From the NCBI GenBank assembly GCA_018335895.1, contig JAGXQU010000191.1:1-64000 (forward strand): 64,000 nucleotides of DNA. Reading direction: 5' to 3'. This document shows positions 8,937-17,665 of this stretch, piece after piece (position 1 is the stretch's first letter; each line of letters starts with the position of its first letter). The translations under genes were made by a program, and so were the position numbers. Under the pieces are notes generated by a model. That model did not search any database and had not been told where the DNA came from. It was given only the letters and a program-made list of their open reading frames with translations. The DNA is from Hyphomicrobiales bacterium (GTDB taxonomy: Bacteria > Pseudomonadota > Alphaproteobacteria > Rhizobiales > Xanthobacteraceae).

Positions 8937-10043
8937 TTTCCAAATCTCCTTCGCCGTATTGACGCAAAGCTTCAACTTCGCGCGCTCGTCGGCCTCGGTC
9001 ACGGGATTGCCCGCCACCGTCGAGGCAAAGCCGCACTGCGGGCTAATCGCGAGCCGATCTAGGTCGATGTGTTTCGCCGCTTCGTCAACGCGACGCTTGA
9101 GATCGTCAGGATTCTCCAATTGCGGCGCCTTGCTTGTCACAAGGCCGAGCACGACGCCGACGCCCTTCGGAACGAAACGTAGTGGCGAGAAGTCGCCCGC
9201 ACGCGCCGTATCGAACTCAAGCAGGAAGTGATTGATCTTCGCGCGGCTGAAGAAGCGCTCTGCAATGTCCTCGTAGCCACCGGCGGCGAGGTAATGGCCC
9301 TTGAGATTTCCACGGCACATGTGGACGCCAACGCGCACGCTGCCCGGCAGCACTGAAACCGCCTCGTTGATCGCGTCGATATAAAGATCGACGAGATTGT
9401 CGGGGTCCTGCCCTACCGATTTCACCTTGGCGCGAATCGCCGGATCGCAGAGCATGGCTATTGCGACCTCATCAAGTTGCACGTACTCGCAGCCTGACTT
9501 CGCCAGATCGGCGATCTCTTCCTGAAACACTTTCCCGAGATCGCGGAAGAAGTTCATCGCGTCCGGATAAATCTTCTTGTCAGCAAAGTCGCTGCAACGG
9601 TAAAAGTGCATGGTCGAAGGTGCTGGGATCGTCACCTTCGGCGTGAGCTTGGTGTTCGCCTTTACGAAATCGAACTCGTCCACGGCGAGCGGCTGCAGGC
9701 GCTTGATCTTCTTGCTCGCGTAGGGAGCGGTGAACTCGTATTCGTGGCCGGTATCATCGCGGAAGGTGAAAACTGCGCCCTTGATGTCGAAACCTTCCGT
9801 GCGTTCGACAAAGCGGCTCCAGTACGATCCACGGCGAAACTCGCCGTCGTTTACGACTTCAAGCCCGGTGCTTTCCTGCAGCTTGAGCACGTCGCGAATG
9901 CAGTCATCCTGAATCTTCGCGAACTTGGCGTCATCAATCGACCCGTTATGGTGCTGCTTGAACGCTTGCCGCAGCGCCGGTGGGCGCAACAAGCTGCCGA
10001 CGTGATCGGCACGGAAAGGCGGACGGCCTGACGCAAGAGCCAT
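8931..10043 (-). CDS. MetE-like cobalamin-independent methionine synthase family protein
   Basis: 370 residues covering only the C-terminal catalytic barrel of MetE, as in stand-alone YxjG-type and epoxyalkane:CoM transferase-like proteins. Zinc-ligand candidates are visible: GVHMCRGN (His and Cys) and SPQCGFAS (Cys). The N-terminal motif is RADHVGSLLRPP. The expected chemistry is zinc-activated thiolate attack (alkyl or methyl transfer), substrate unknown. The ATG at 10043 has GGGGAG upstream; the frame is open to 10133 only by chance. It is divergent from a TetR gene across a region holding the operator repeated upstream of the ligase gene. Its last codons abut the direct repeat. Confidence 0.85.
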   Translation of the reverse strand: MALASGRPPFRADHVGSLLRPPALRQAFKQHHNGSIDDAKFAKIQDDCIRDVLKLQESTGLEVVNDGEFRRGSYWSRFVERTEGFDIKGAVFTFRDDTGHEYEFTAPYASKKIKRLQPLAVDEFDFVKANTKLTPKVTIPAPSTMHFYRCSDFADKKIYPDAMNFFRDLGKVFQEEIADLAKSGCEYVQLDEVAIAMLCDPAIRAKVKSVGQDPDNLVDLYIDAINEAVSVLPGSVRVGVHMCRGNLKGHYLAAGGYEDIAERFFSRAKINHFLLEFDTARAGDFSPLRFVPKGVGVVLGLVTSKAPQLENPDDLKRRVDEAAKHIDLDRLAISPQCGFASTVAGNPVTEADERAKLKLCVNTAKEIWKA

Positions 10044-10076
10044 TGGCGTTACTCCCCGACTACCGGCTTTGCACCG

Positions 10077-10092
10077 GATTCTATAGATCAAT
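10077..10092. promoter_or_regulatory. Putative TetR operator, copy 1
   Basis: The 16-base sequence GATTCTATAGATCAAT lies in the 113-base gap between the MetE-like gene and the TetR gene. Its exact reverse complement lies at 10836-10851, upstream of the ligase operon. Sharing across the two non-coding gaps around the TetR gene is the basis for calling it an operator. Confidence 0.65.
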
Positions 10093-10156
10093 AGATAGAT
10101 CGAAATCCCGCGGCATGTCAAAACCCCCTCCAACGATCACGTCGAGGACCTGAGAG

Positions 10157-10801
10157 ATGAACACCCGCCGTAAGCCGGAGTTGCGGATTGTGGGTACTGC
10201 ACCGCAAACGTCGGGAACGAACCAACGGCGCCGACAGAGTGAGATTCTCGACGCGGCCGCGAAAGTATTCGCCCAGCGCGGCTACTACGGTGCGAGCACG
10301 CAAGACATCGCCGATATTCTCGGCATCAAGCAGGCAAGCCTCTACTATTACTTCCCGTCCAAGGAGATCGCCTTAGAGCGTGTCTGCATGAAGGGGGTCG
10401 AGGGCTTCTTCGAAGCAGCGACCGAAGTGGCAGCTCAGAAAACGACTGCCTCCCAGAAAATTCGAGGCTTGGTTCAAGCTCACCTTGCGCCCCTACTCGA
10501 CCGCGCTGATTTTGTTAGGACTTTCCTGAACGAACGCCATTATCTGCCGCCGGCCTCCCGCAAGAAGGTAGGAAGGCTTTCGCGAGCTTACGAGAAGGTG
10601 ATCGAGAAAGTTCTCTCTGAAGGCGTGAAAAGCGGCGAGTTTCGTAAGGACGCAGACCCTCGGCTGATGACACTTGCGATGCTCGGCATGTGTAAATCCG
10701 TCGCGCAATGGTTGGGCAAGGACGACGTCTATCAGGTCCCAGAGGTGGCCGAGGAGTACGCCCACATCCTGCTTGGCGGCATTTCCAAACGCAGCGACTA
10801 A
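10157..10801 (+). CDS. TetR/AcrR family transcriptional regulator
   Basis: 214 residues. The N-terminal helix-turn-helix is clear (residues about 25-70: AKVFAQRGYYGASTQDIADI, then LGIKQASLYYYFPSKEIAL). The C-terminal ligand-binding domain shows LSRAYEKVIEKVLSEGVKSGEF, typical of the group that governs acyl-CoA and fatty-acid genes. It is divergent from the MetE-like gene and codirectional with the acyl-CoA ligase 87 bases downstream. The same 16-base sequence lies in both flanking gaps, so it probably represses both transcription units and itself. The effector is plausibly the CoA thioester made by the ligase, which is inference. Confidence 0.9.
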   Translation: MNTRRKPELRIVGTAPQTSGTNQRRRQSEILDAAAKVFAQRGYYGASTQDIADILGIKQASLYYYFPSKEIALERVCMKGVEGFFEAATEVAAQKTTASQKIRGLVQAHLAPLLDRADFVRTFLNERHYLPPASRKKVGRLSRAYEKVIEKVLSEGVKSGEFRKDADPRLMTLAMLGMCKSVAQWLGKDDVYQVPEVAEEYAHILLGGISKRSD

Positions 10802-10835
10802 CGCAGCGCACCCAAAACTGACCGTTGCGTTTTCA

Positions 10836-10851
10836 ATTGATCTATAGAATC
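10836..10851. promoter_or_regulatory. Putative TetR operator, copy 2
   Basis: ATTGATCTATAGAATC is the exact reverse complement of 10077-10092 and lies 38 bases before the ligase start. Chance recurrence of 16 identical bases in these two short gaps is unlikely. Confidence 0.65.
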
Positions 10852-10888
10852 ATCCTGCAACGCCACTCGATCACAAAAGGGCCAGCCA

Positions 10889-12772
10889 ATGGCCGTATCG
10901 CAGGGATGGACGCCAGAACTGTTGCGCCAAAAAACGGCGCCTGCGCTCCTTTGCGAGCGCGCCAGATCGTCACCTAATGCAGTCGCGCTGCGGTCCAAGG
11001 ACCTCGGCATTTATCGTGAGCGGACGTGGCACGACTACGCGCTTCTCGTTGCCCGCACGGCGAAGGCATTTGAAGCACTTGGACTGAAAGCCGGCGAACG
11101 CGTCGCGATCATGGGTGACGCCTGCGAAGAGTGGATAGTCTGCGATCTCGCCGCGCAGTCACTTGGAGCGGTCGTATTCGGAATCTATCCGACAGCCTCG
11201 CCCAGCGAGACCGAATATCAGATGCAGGACGGCGGAGCTGTCTTGTTCGTCGCGGAAGACCAGGAGTACGTGGACCGCATTCTGCCTCTTGCCGATAAAC
11301 TTCCGAAACTGCGCAACATCGTCGTCATCGACGACTCCGCGCTGTTCGCATATCGTCACGAAAAGTTATCTAGCTATCGCGCTTTGCTGGAAAAAGGTGC
11401 GGCTGCCGACCTCGAATGGCTAGAATCGAAGGCCGCCAACGTTTCTCCCGAGGCTCCGGCATTCATCGTTTACACCTCCGGGACAACCGGGAATCCGAAG
11501 GGGGCGCTGATCACGCACGGTAAACATCTCGCCGGCACCCACAACATCGTCACACATTATCCCATCCTCGCAGAGAAATCGCTTCGCACGGTCATCTATT
11601 TGCCCGTCTGCCACGTACTTGGCCGCGACGTCGCCGTTACCTTGCCGTTGATCTCTGAACTGGTTCCGCACTTTGGCGAAGACGTAAACGACATTGGAAC
11701 GACGATGTTCGAGGTCGCGCCTCAGGTGCTGTTCACTGTGCCACGCTACCTGCAAAAATTTGCGTCCACGATTCTTGTCAATATCGGAACGTCCTCGCCT
11801 GCGAAGCGCGCGGCTTACAAGATGGCCATGCGGCTCGCACGCGAGCATGTGAAGCGGCTCTACGAGAACAGAACGAATGCGTATCAGGTGGCGCTCTATC
11901 GCGCCGCATGGGCGACCGTTTTCAGACCGATCCTAAACAAGCTCGGCTTCGACAAGCTTGAGCTGGTTCTTTCCGGCGGCGCGCCGCTACCGGCCGACAC
12001 GATGGCGCTCTGGCACATGTTCGGCGTCAATGTCTGCGAAATGTACGGCCAGACCGAAACCGCCGGCGCCATTATATCCGGGCAGCGCGGTCCCTTCCCG
12101 CGCCCGGGCGACGTCGGCACTGTTCCGGTTGGCTGGAAAGCGAAGTTCGGCAAGGACAACGAAATCCTCGTCCACGGTGTCGATTTGTTCGAGGGCTATT
12201 GGCAGAATGAAGAAGCGACAAAGTCCGTCTTGCAGGAAGACGGCTGGCTCAAGACCGGCGACGTGGGCGAGATTCGAAACGGTCAATTGCGCTTAATCGA
12301 CCGCGCTCGCGATTTCATTGTCACGTCAGGCGGGAAAACGATTTCGCCCGCTTACGTCGAGAACATTCTTCGCGCATCACCTTTCATCGCGGAGGCTGTC
12401 GTATTCGGGCACGGCAAGAAATATCTGGTCGCGCTTATAGAAATCGATTTCGAAACCGCCGCCGACTGGGCACGCACGAACAACGTCGCCTATACCGGAT
12501 TCACCAATCTTGCGACGAACGCCGCACTCGAAAAGCAAGTTCGAAAAGAGATAGAAAAAGCGAACGAGCAAGTCGCGCGTGTCGAACAGATTAAAGCGTT
12601 CCGAATACTACCGAAGGAACTCGACCCCGAAGAAGAAGGCGAGCCCGTGACGCCTACAAGAAAAGTGAAGCGCAATCTGATGTACGAGCGTTTCAGGACG
12701 CTTGTTGATGCCATGTACGACGACGCCGAGGAACGCCTTCTCGCTGCTGCGAGCGGCGGTCTCGCACAATGA
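10889..12772 (+). CDS. AMP-dependent acyl-CoA synthetase (long-chain FadD15-like)
   Basis: 627 residues. The AMP-binding P-loop is YTSGTTGNPKGALITH (residues about 195-210), followed by the A5 motif MYGQTETAG and the hinge/ATP motif KTGDVGEIRNGQLRLIDRAR. Length and motif spacing fit the long-chain acyl-CoA or carboxylate-CoA ligase group. It activates a carboxylic acid with ATP and CoA in the cytoplasm. It is directly followed (binding-protein ATG 24 bases after the ligase stop) by a complete Liv-type importer. The natural reading is uptake and CoA activation of the same carboxylate, perhaps an aromatic or branched acid. The substrate is not determinable here. Confidence 0.9.
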   Translation: MAVSQGWTPELLRQKTAPALLCERARSSPNAVALRSKDLGIYRERTWHDYALLVARTAKAFEALGLKAGERVAIMGDACEEWIVCDLAAQSLGAVVFGIYPTASPSETEYQMQDGGAVLFVAEDQEYVDRILPLADKLPKLRNIVVIDDSALFAYRHEKLSSYRALLEKGAAADLEWLESKAANVSPEAPAFIVYTSGTTGNPKGALITHGKHLAGTHNIVTHYPILAEKSLRTVIYLPVCHVLGRDVAVTLPLISELVPHFGEDVNDIGTTMFEVAPQVLFTVPRYLQKFASTILVNIGTSSPAKRAAYKMAMRLAREHVKRLYENRTNAYQVALYRAAWATVFRPILNKLGFDKLELVLSGGAPLPADTMALWHMFGVNVCEMYGQTETAGAIISGQRGPFPRPGDVGTVPVGWKAKFGKDNEILVHGVDLFEGYWQNEEATKSVLQEDGWLKTGDVGEIRNGQLRLIDRARDFIVTSGGKTISPAYVENILRASPFIAEAVVFGHGKKYLVALIEIDFETAADWARTNNVAYTGFTNLATNAALEKQVRKEIEKANEQVARVEQIKAFRILPKELDPEEEGEPVTPTRKVKRNLMYERFRTLVDAMYDDAEERLLAAASGGLAQ

Positions 12773-12795
12773 GTAAGAACCAAGGGAGGAAGGAA

Positions 12796-13956
12796 ATGCT
12801 GAAACGTAACCTGATGGTCGCTGCAGTACTTGCCGGACTGACCGGTGCCGCCGCTGCACAAGACGCCTACAACGTCGGTCTCACCGGCGCCCTCACCGGC
12901 CCTGCGGCTGGCACGTATGCCCCAGCCGTCGACGGCCTGCGCATATACATCGACAAGGTGAATGCAGCTGGCGGCGTCAACGGCAAGAAAGTCAATCTGA
13001 TTTTGTTGGATGACTCCGCACAGCCGGCGAAGGCGGCGGCCAACGCAACTCGTCTGGTGAACGACGACAAAGTTGTATTGCTGCTGAACGCAAGCTTATC
13101 CTCGACGTTTGCGCCGACCATCGCAGAGTCACAGAAGGGCAATGTACCGTTGATCTTCGCGAGTTCCGTCTGCCCGAAAGACGTCTATCCGCCGGCAAAC
13201 GCGCTTCAATTCTGCACCACGGCCTTCGCGGCAAACTATGACAGCCGCGCGGTGCTCGACTTTGTAAAGGCCACCGCGAAAGAACCGGTGAAGCTGGGTC
13301 TCTCTGCGATGGCGATTCCGATTTCGCGTGGTGAAATCGACTACGCGGAGGAGCTTTCCAAAACTCTCGGCATGACGCCGGTTTCAAAACAGATCATTCC
13401 GCCGCCGACCCCGGACTACACGCCTTTCGCGACATTGATCAAAGATGCTGGAGCAAACTGGGTCTACTCTTGGGCACCGTGGGTGACGCAGGTCCGCACG
13501 CTGGAAGGCCTCCGCCGCCTTGGCTGGACCGGCGACTATATCGCGTGGGCACATCTTGAAGCCGAGAACGAACTTGCGCGTCTGAAAGACGGCAAGCTCT
13601 ATGTTGTCGGCGCGAATGCGCTGTTCCAAGAGGACTTGCCCATTCACAAGGAAATTGCCGCAGCTGCAAAAGCCGCAAACTCGCAATATCCAGTAAACCA
13701 GATGGCAGAGGGCTGGATCGCCGGCATGGTGATCGAAGCTGCCTTAAAGGCTGCAGGCTGGCCCGCGAACACGGACAAGGTCACCGCTTCGCTTTCGAAT
13801 CTCAAGGTCGATCTCAAGGGGTTGCGCGGGGGCGAACTGCAATGGACGAAGGACAATCACTTTCGCACCAAGCAGTACTATCGTGTCTATCGCTTCGACG
13901 AAGCGAAAGGCGCAATCGTGCGCGTGCGCGACTGGCAAGCCTTCGACGTAAAGTAA
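12796..13956 (+). CDS. ABC transporter substrate-binding protein (LivK/Peripla_BP_6 family)
   Basis: 386 residues with a signal peptide (MLKRNLMVAAVLAGLTGAAA) and the type I binding-protein start YNVGLTGALTGPAAGTYAP, then LLDDSAQPAKAAANATRLV. The frame is open from 12769, but the ATG at 12796 has GGGAGGAAGG upstream and begins the signal peptide. It is the second gene of the module B operon. A strong hairpin separates it from the permease genes, which would favour excess binding protein over membrane components. Confidence 0.9.
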   Translation: MLKRNLMVAAVLAGLTGAAAAQDAYNVGLTGALTGPAAGTYAPAVDGLRIYIDKVNAAGGVNGKKVNLILLDDSAQPAKAAANATRLVNDDKVVLLLNASLSSTFAPTIAESQKGNVPLIFASSVCPKDVYPPANALQFCTTAFAANYDSRAVLDFVKATAKEPVKLGLSAMAIPISRGEIDYAEELSKTLGMTPVSKQIIPPPTPDYTPFATLIKDAGANWVYSWAPWVTQVRTLEGLRRLGWTGDYIAWAHLEAENELARLKDGKLYVVGANALFQEDLPIHKEIAAAAKAANSQYPVNQMAEGWIAGMVIEAALKAAGWPANTDKVTASLSNLKVDLKGLRGGELQWTKDNHFRTKQYYRVYRFDEAKGAIVRVRDWQAFDVK

Positions 13957-13973
13957 CGCACTGAACGCAAAAC

Positions 13974-14010
13974 GATTGCCGGGGCTTCAAACGCTTGAGC
14001 CCCGGCAATC
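13974..14010 (+). terminator. Strong intercistronic hairpin between binding protein and permease genes
   Basis: A perfect 13-bp GC-rich stem (GATTGCCGGGGCT at 13974-13986 pairs with 13998-14010) has an 11-base loop. Only ATTTAG follows, not a long T run, so it may act as a partial terminator or mRNA stabiliser instead of a full stop. It contains the in-frame ATG at 13976 that would otherwise be taken as the permease start. Confidence 0.65.
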
Positions 14011-14035
14011 ATTTAGCAGCATTCGGGAGAGAAGT

Positions 14036-14905
14036 TTGCAGCTTGCGATCAACATTGCCGTGCTTACCGCGATCTATGCGCTGATCGCCTGCGGCTACGT
14101 TCTCATTTATCGCGTTAGCCGCGTGCTGAATCTCGCGCACGGCGAGTTGATGATGCTCTCCGCATACCTTCTAATTACGACTGCGTCGCTTTTCTCCAAG
14201 ACGCCATTCATCGCTCTCGGTGCCGCCATATTCCTGAGCCTCTGCGTTGGTGTTCTCGTTTATCTATTTCTGATGCGCCGCATGACCGGCGAGATGGTTC
14301 TCGCAGCTGTTCTGACGACGGTGGCTTTGGGCGTACTCCTGCGAGGCCTCGTCGTGCTCATCTGGTCCGCGCAGCAGCAAAATCCTGCGCAGGCACTCGG
14401 CTGGGTGAACCATTCGCTCCCCGTATTTGGTGGGCGCATTTCGGCAGCGGGCGCAGCGCTTATAGCTACGACGGCACTCGTCTATGTCGGGCTCTTCCTG
14501 TTTCTGCGCTTCAGCCGGTACGGCATACGCATGCGCGCGGCCGGCCAGAACCCTCTGCTGGCGGCACAGCGGGGCATCTCGTTGCATGTGATCTACGCGC
14601 TCGCGTGGGGTCTCTCCACGCTGACCGGCGCACTGGCAGGAATTTTGATTTCGCTCGATAGCGGTCTCGACAGCACGATGGTGCTGATCGGATTAAAGGC
14701 TTTCCCGGCAGCACTCGTCGGCGGCCTTGATAGTCTTGTCGGCGCCCTGCTCGGTTCTCTGATCATCGCTGCCGCTGAAGTGCTGATGATCTACTACGTC
14801 GATGCGCTCCTGTCTGACGTCGTACCCTTCCTTGTTCTTATCCTGATGCTGGTCTTCCGTCCTTGGGGCCTATTCGGCACACGCGAGGAGCTGGATCGTG
14901 TCTAG
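14036..14905 (+). CDS. Branched-chain-type ABC transporter permease (LivH family), TTG start
   Basis: About 289 residues from a TTG at 14036 with GGGAGAGAAG immediately upstream. The ATG at 13976 lies inside a hairpin and its extra 20 codons have no homology. Motifs are VLIYRVSRVLNLAHGELMM near residue 25 and ALVGGLDSLVGALLGSL near residue 225, with about eight membrane helices. It overlaps the downstream LivM gene by eight bases. It is part of the importer that follows the acyl-CoA ligase. Confidence 0.88.
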   Translation: MQLAINIAVLTAIYALIACGYVLIYRVSRVLNLAHGELMMLSAYLLITTASLFSKTPFIALGAAIFLSLCVGVLVYLFLMRRMTGEMVLAAVLTTVALGVLLRGLVVLIWSAQQQNPAQALGWVNHSLPVFGGRISAAGAALIATTALVYVGLFLFLRFSRYGIRMRAAGQNPLLAAQRGISLHVIYALAWGLSTLTGALAGILISLDSGLDSTMVLIGLKAFPAALVGGLDSLVGALLGSLIIAAAEVLMIYYVDALLSDVVPFLVLILMLVFRPWGLFGTREELDRV

Positions 14906-15980
14906 CCGCGAACCGCGTGCAAGCGGCTATTTTCGGTCGAGCTACGCGCAAGGCCTTCGTCTCCTCGAAACGCGGACGCAATGGACGGCGCTGGTACTTT
15001 TCCTCACCGCGCTCGGCATCTTTCCGTTTACCGCAACGTCATTTCAACTCGACCTCGCCTGTCAGGTGTTTCTCGCGGCCATCGGCGCAATCGCTCTCAT
15101 GCTGCTCACCGGCTATGCTGGACAGGTTTCGCTCGGTCATGCGGGCTTAATTGCAGCAGGCGCATTCACTGCCGGTATTCTCTTCAAAGAGTTTGGCGCG
15201 AAATTCTGGATCACCATTCCCGCTGCAGCCGTCGTTGGCGCGCTGATCGGTTTGATTTTCGGTCTTCCATCGCTGCGGCTGCGCGGGCTTTATCTCGCAG
15301 TTTCGACGCTCGCGTTGCACTTCATCGTCGTCTATCTCGGCGGCGAGTATGAAACCAAGCGCGGATTTTCGACCGGCATCCTGATTGATGCACCTCGCGT
15401 CGGCGATTTTATCATTCGCGACCGAAAGATTTGGTACTTCGTGTTGCTCTCGTTTGCCGCCGCAGCTCTGCTGATCTCCCTAAATCTATTGCGAAGCCGG
15501 ACAGGCCGCGCTTGGGCTGCTATCCGTTCGCATGAAACAATTGCGGAAGCGCTCGGAATTGGCGTACCCGCGCATAAGCTACTCGCCTTCGTAATTTCTT
15601 CGTCGATGACCGCCGTTGCAGGTGCGCTGTTCGGTTATTATCGGGGCTTCGTTTCAGTCGAGGCATTTTCGCTCTTCCTATCGATTCAGTACGTCGCAAT
15701 GATCATCATCGGCGGCATGGGATCGCTTCTCGGCGCCATACTAGGTGCGGTCTTCGTCACGCTTCTTCCTTACGTGATTGAGTACGCGGTAGCGCAATTA
15801 CCGAACGCCCGAAGTTACGCCGGGATGCTGGCCGCATTCAATTACGCCGCATTCGGCGTCGTGATGATCCTGTTTCTCATATTCGAGCCGCAAGGTCTCG
15901 TCGGCATCTGGCGTCGCGTTCAGAACTATTTCCTCCTATGGCCTTTCAAGCAGAAGCCGCTGGGCGGAGGCCGAAAATGA
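14898..15980 (+). CDS. Branched-chain-type ABC transporter permease (LivM family)
   Basis: 360 residues with a GTG start overlapping the upstream LivH stop. Signature motifs are MLLTGYAGQVSLGHAGLIAA near residue 75, IRSHETIAEALGI (about 213-225, ATPase coupling loop) and IIIGGMGSLLGAILGA near residue 275. A hydrophilic N-terminal extension of about 25 residues precedes the first helix. Its last codons overlap the LivF-type start in ATGA. Confidence 0.9.
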   Translation: MSSREPRASGYFRSSYAQGLRLLETRTQWTALVLFLTALGIFPFTATSFQLDLACQVFLAAIGAIALMLLTGYAGQVSLGHAGLIAAGAFTAGILFKEFGAKFWITIPAAAVVGALIGLIFGLPSLRLRGLYLAVSTLALHFIVVYLGGEYETKRGFSTGILIDAPRVGDFIIRDRKIWYFVLLSFAAAALLISLNLLRSRTGRAWAAIRSHETIAEALGIGVPAHKLLAFVISSSMTAVAGALFGYYRGFVSVEAFSLFLSIQYVAMIIIGGMGSLLGAILGAVFVTLLPYVIEYAVAQLPNARSYAGMLAAFNYAAFGVVMILFLIFEPQGLVGIWRRVQNYFLLWPFKQKPLGGGRK

Positions 15981-16768
15981 ACCCGCTCCTGCGCGTCGAA
16001 AAACTCGAGGTTGTTTATGGCCGCGCGATTACGTCGATACAGGGAATTTCGCTCGAAGCGCACAAGGGCGAGATTGTCGCTCTTCTCGGGACGAATGGAG
16101 CTGGCAAATCGACGACGCTGCGTGCCATCTCCGGCTTCCTCGGTCTCGACGACGCGCGAGTCACCGAAGGCGCGATCCACTTCAAAGACAATTCGCTTGC
16201 TAACCGTCCGCCGTATCTGATTACAAAACTGGGTATCGTCCTTGTGCCGGAGCGTGACAAAGTTTTTCCAAACCTTTCGGTCGTGGAAAACCTGTCTGCC
16301 CCTGTCGCCACGGCTGGTGCTAACCGAAAACGGCTTGAGGAAATGGCGTTCACCTTTTTCCCGAAGCTTGCCGAACTGCGGGGACGCACGGCTGGCCTGC
16401 TCTCTGGCGGCGAACGGCAAATGCTTGCACTTGCATCGGCACTCGTTTGCGGTCCAGAACTGCTCCTGGTCGATGAACTCTCTTTGGGCCTTGCGCCTGT
16501 CGTCGTGGAAGACCTTGCGCAGCGGCTCGTCGAAATCCGCGACAAACTCGGCATTACGATCTTGCTCGTCGAGCAGAACGCGACGGTCGCGCTCTCAATT
16601 GCCGACCGAGGGTACGTGCTGGAGAACGGTCGCGTAGTTCTTGATGGCGACGCCGCGCGTCTCAAGAGTCATGGCGATATTCAGGAGTTTTATCTCGGCG
16701 GCGCCGGTGAGCGGCGCTCTTATCGCGACGTGAAACAGTATCGCAGAAGCCGGAGATGGTATGGTTGA
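15977..16768 (+). CDS. ABC transporter ATP-binding protein (LivF family)
   Basis: 263 residues from the ATG at 15977, in an ATGA overlap with LivM. Walker A is GTNGAGKSTT, the signature is LSGGERQ, Walker B is LLLVDELSLGLAP and the switch is LLVEQN. The Walker B region reads VDELS where DEPT/DEPS is usual, a common variant in this subgroup. The C-terminus has a 15-residue basic tail (RSYRDVKQYRRSRRW) not usual in LivF. It overlaps the following LivG-type gene by eight bases. Confidence 0.9.
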   Translation: MNPLLRVEKLEVVYGRAITSIQGISLEAHKGEIVALLGTNGAGKSTTLRAISGFLGLDDARVTEGAIHFKDNSLANRPPYLITKLGIVLVPERDKVFPNLSVVENLSAPVATAGANRKRLEEMAFTFFPKLAELRGRTAGLLSGGERQMLALASALVCGPELLLVDELSLGLAPVVVEDLAQRLVEIRDKLGITILLVEQNATVALSIADRGYVLENGRVVLDGDAARLKSHGDIQEFYLGGAGERRSYRDVKQYRRSRRWYG

Positions 16769-17528
16769 GTTGGAAATTGAAAAGCTCACGCTTCGCTTCG
16801 GCGGACTCACAGTTCTAAGCGGCGTTTCTTTCGCCGTCGAGAAGGCCGAACTGTTTGCGTTGATCGGGCCGAACGGCGCGGGCAAAACGAGCGTGCTGAA
16901 TTGCGTCAGCGGCCTCTATCCCGGCGAAGGTACGATCCGATTTCGCGGGCAAAACATCTCTGGCTTGAGCGCGCACAACGTTGCACGCCTCGGCATCGCT
17001 CGCACATTCCAACACGGAGAACTATTTCCTCACATGACGGTAGCGGAAAACCTACTGACCGGACGCCATGCTCGCATCCGTACGAACCCATTGAAGGAAA
17101 TGTTTTTCTCCGACTCGGTCCGCCGCGAGGAAGTTGCGCATCGAGAAGCTGTCGAAAAAATCATCGATTTCGTCGAGCTGGAGCGCTACCGCAATACGCA
17201 GGTGGCGAACCTACCATTCGGCACGCAGAAAATTGTTGGTTTTGCGCGCGCGCTCGCTATGGAACCTGCGATCCTGTTGTTGGACGAGCCCTCCGCCGGC
17301 CTGAATCGCGACGAGCGCGAAGACCTCGCCCGCTTCATCCTGCGCATCAAGCACGAACTCGGCATTGCGATGATCTGGATTGAGCACGATATGCAGATGG
17401 TCGCCGACCTCGCCGACCGATTGCATGTTTTGGAGTATGGCCGAAGTGTTACCGATGGGCCACCGCAACAAGTCTTGAAAGACCCGCGCGTGATCGCGGC
17501 CTATCTCGGTTCTTCGGGCGGCTCGTAG
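16761..17528 (+). CDS. ABC transporter ATP-binding protein (LivG family)
   Basis: 255 residues. Walker A is GPNGAGKTSV, the Q-loop region is RTFQHGELFPHMTVAENLL, the signature-equivalent is LPFGTQKIVGFA and Walker B is LLLDEPSAGLN. The H-loop is WIEHDMQMV. It is the last gene of the module B operon (ligase, binding protein, LivH, LivM, LivF, LivG). About 90 bases after its stop the antisense tRNA-Arg fragment and repeat copy 2 begin. Confidence 0.92.
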   Translation: MVELEIEKLTLRFGGLTVLSGVSFAVEKAELFALIGPNGAGKTSVLNCVSGLYPGEGTIRFRGQNISGLSAHNVARLGIARTFQHGELFPHMTVAENLLTGRHARIRTNPLKEMFFSDSVRREEVAHREAVEKIIDFVELERYRNTQVANLPFGTQKIVGFARALAMEPAILLLDEPSAGLNRDEREDLARFILRIKHELGIAMIWIEHDMQMVADLADRLHVLEYGRSVTDGPPQQVLKDPRVIAAYLGSSGGS

Positions 17529-17618
17529 CGAACCGCACTTCACCACACCCGCCAATAGCCTTGTTGGAAAACTTTGTCGGAATGAATTCCGACGACAGCG
17601 CCAACGTATTGAAAATAT

Positions 17619-17665
17619 TGGCGACCCCGGCAGGAATCGAACCTGCGACCAACAGCTTAGAAGTT
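17619..17665 (-). repeat. Partial tRNA-Arg(TCT), 3' half (attachment-site remnant)
   Basis: On the minus strand this reads from the anticodon loop CTTCTAAG through the T arm GCAGG-TTCGATT-CCTGC to CGGGGTC-G-CCA, the 3' half of tRNA-Arg with anticodon TCT. No D arm or 5' acceptor strand follows, and the anticodon stem is altered, so it is not a working tRNA. In the plus direction it reads the peptide TPAGIEPATNSLE, a known sign of antisense tRNA-Arg at integration sites. Confidence 0.82.

Noticed and set aside
13976..14035. ATG at 13976 as start of the LivH permease
   Set aside because: It lies in a perfect 13-bp hairpin, the added residues lack homology, and a TTG with a strong ribosome site follows at 14036.
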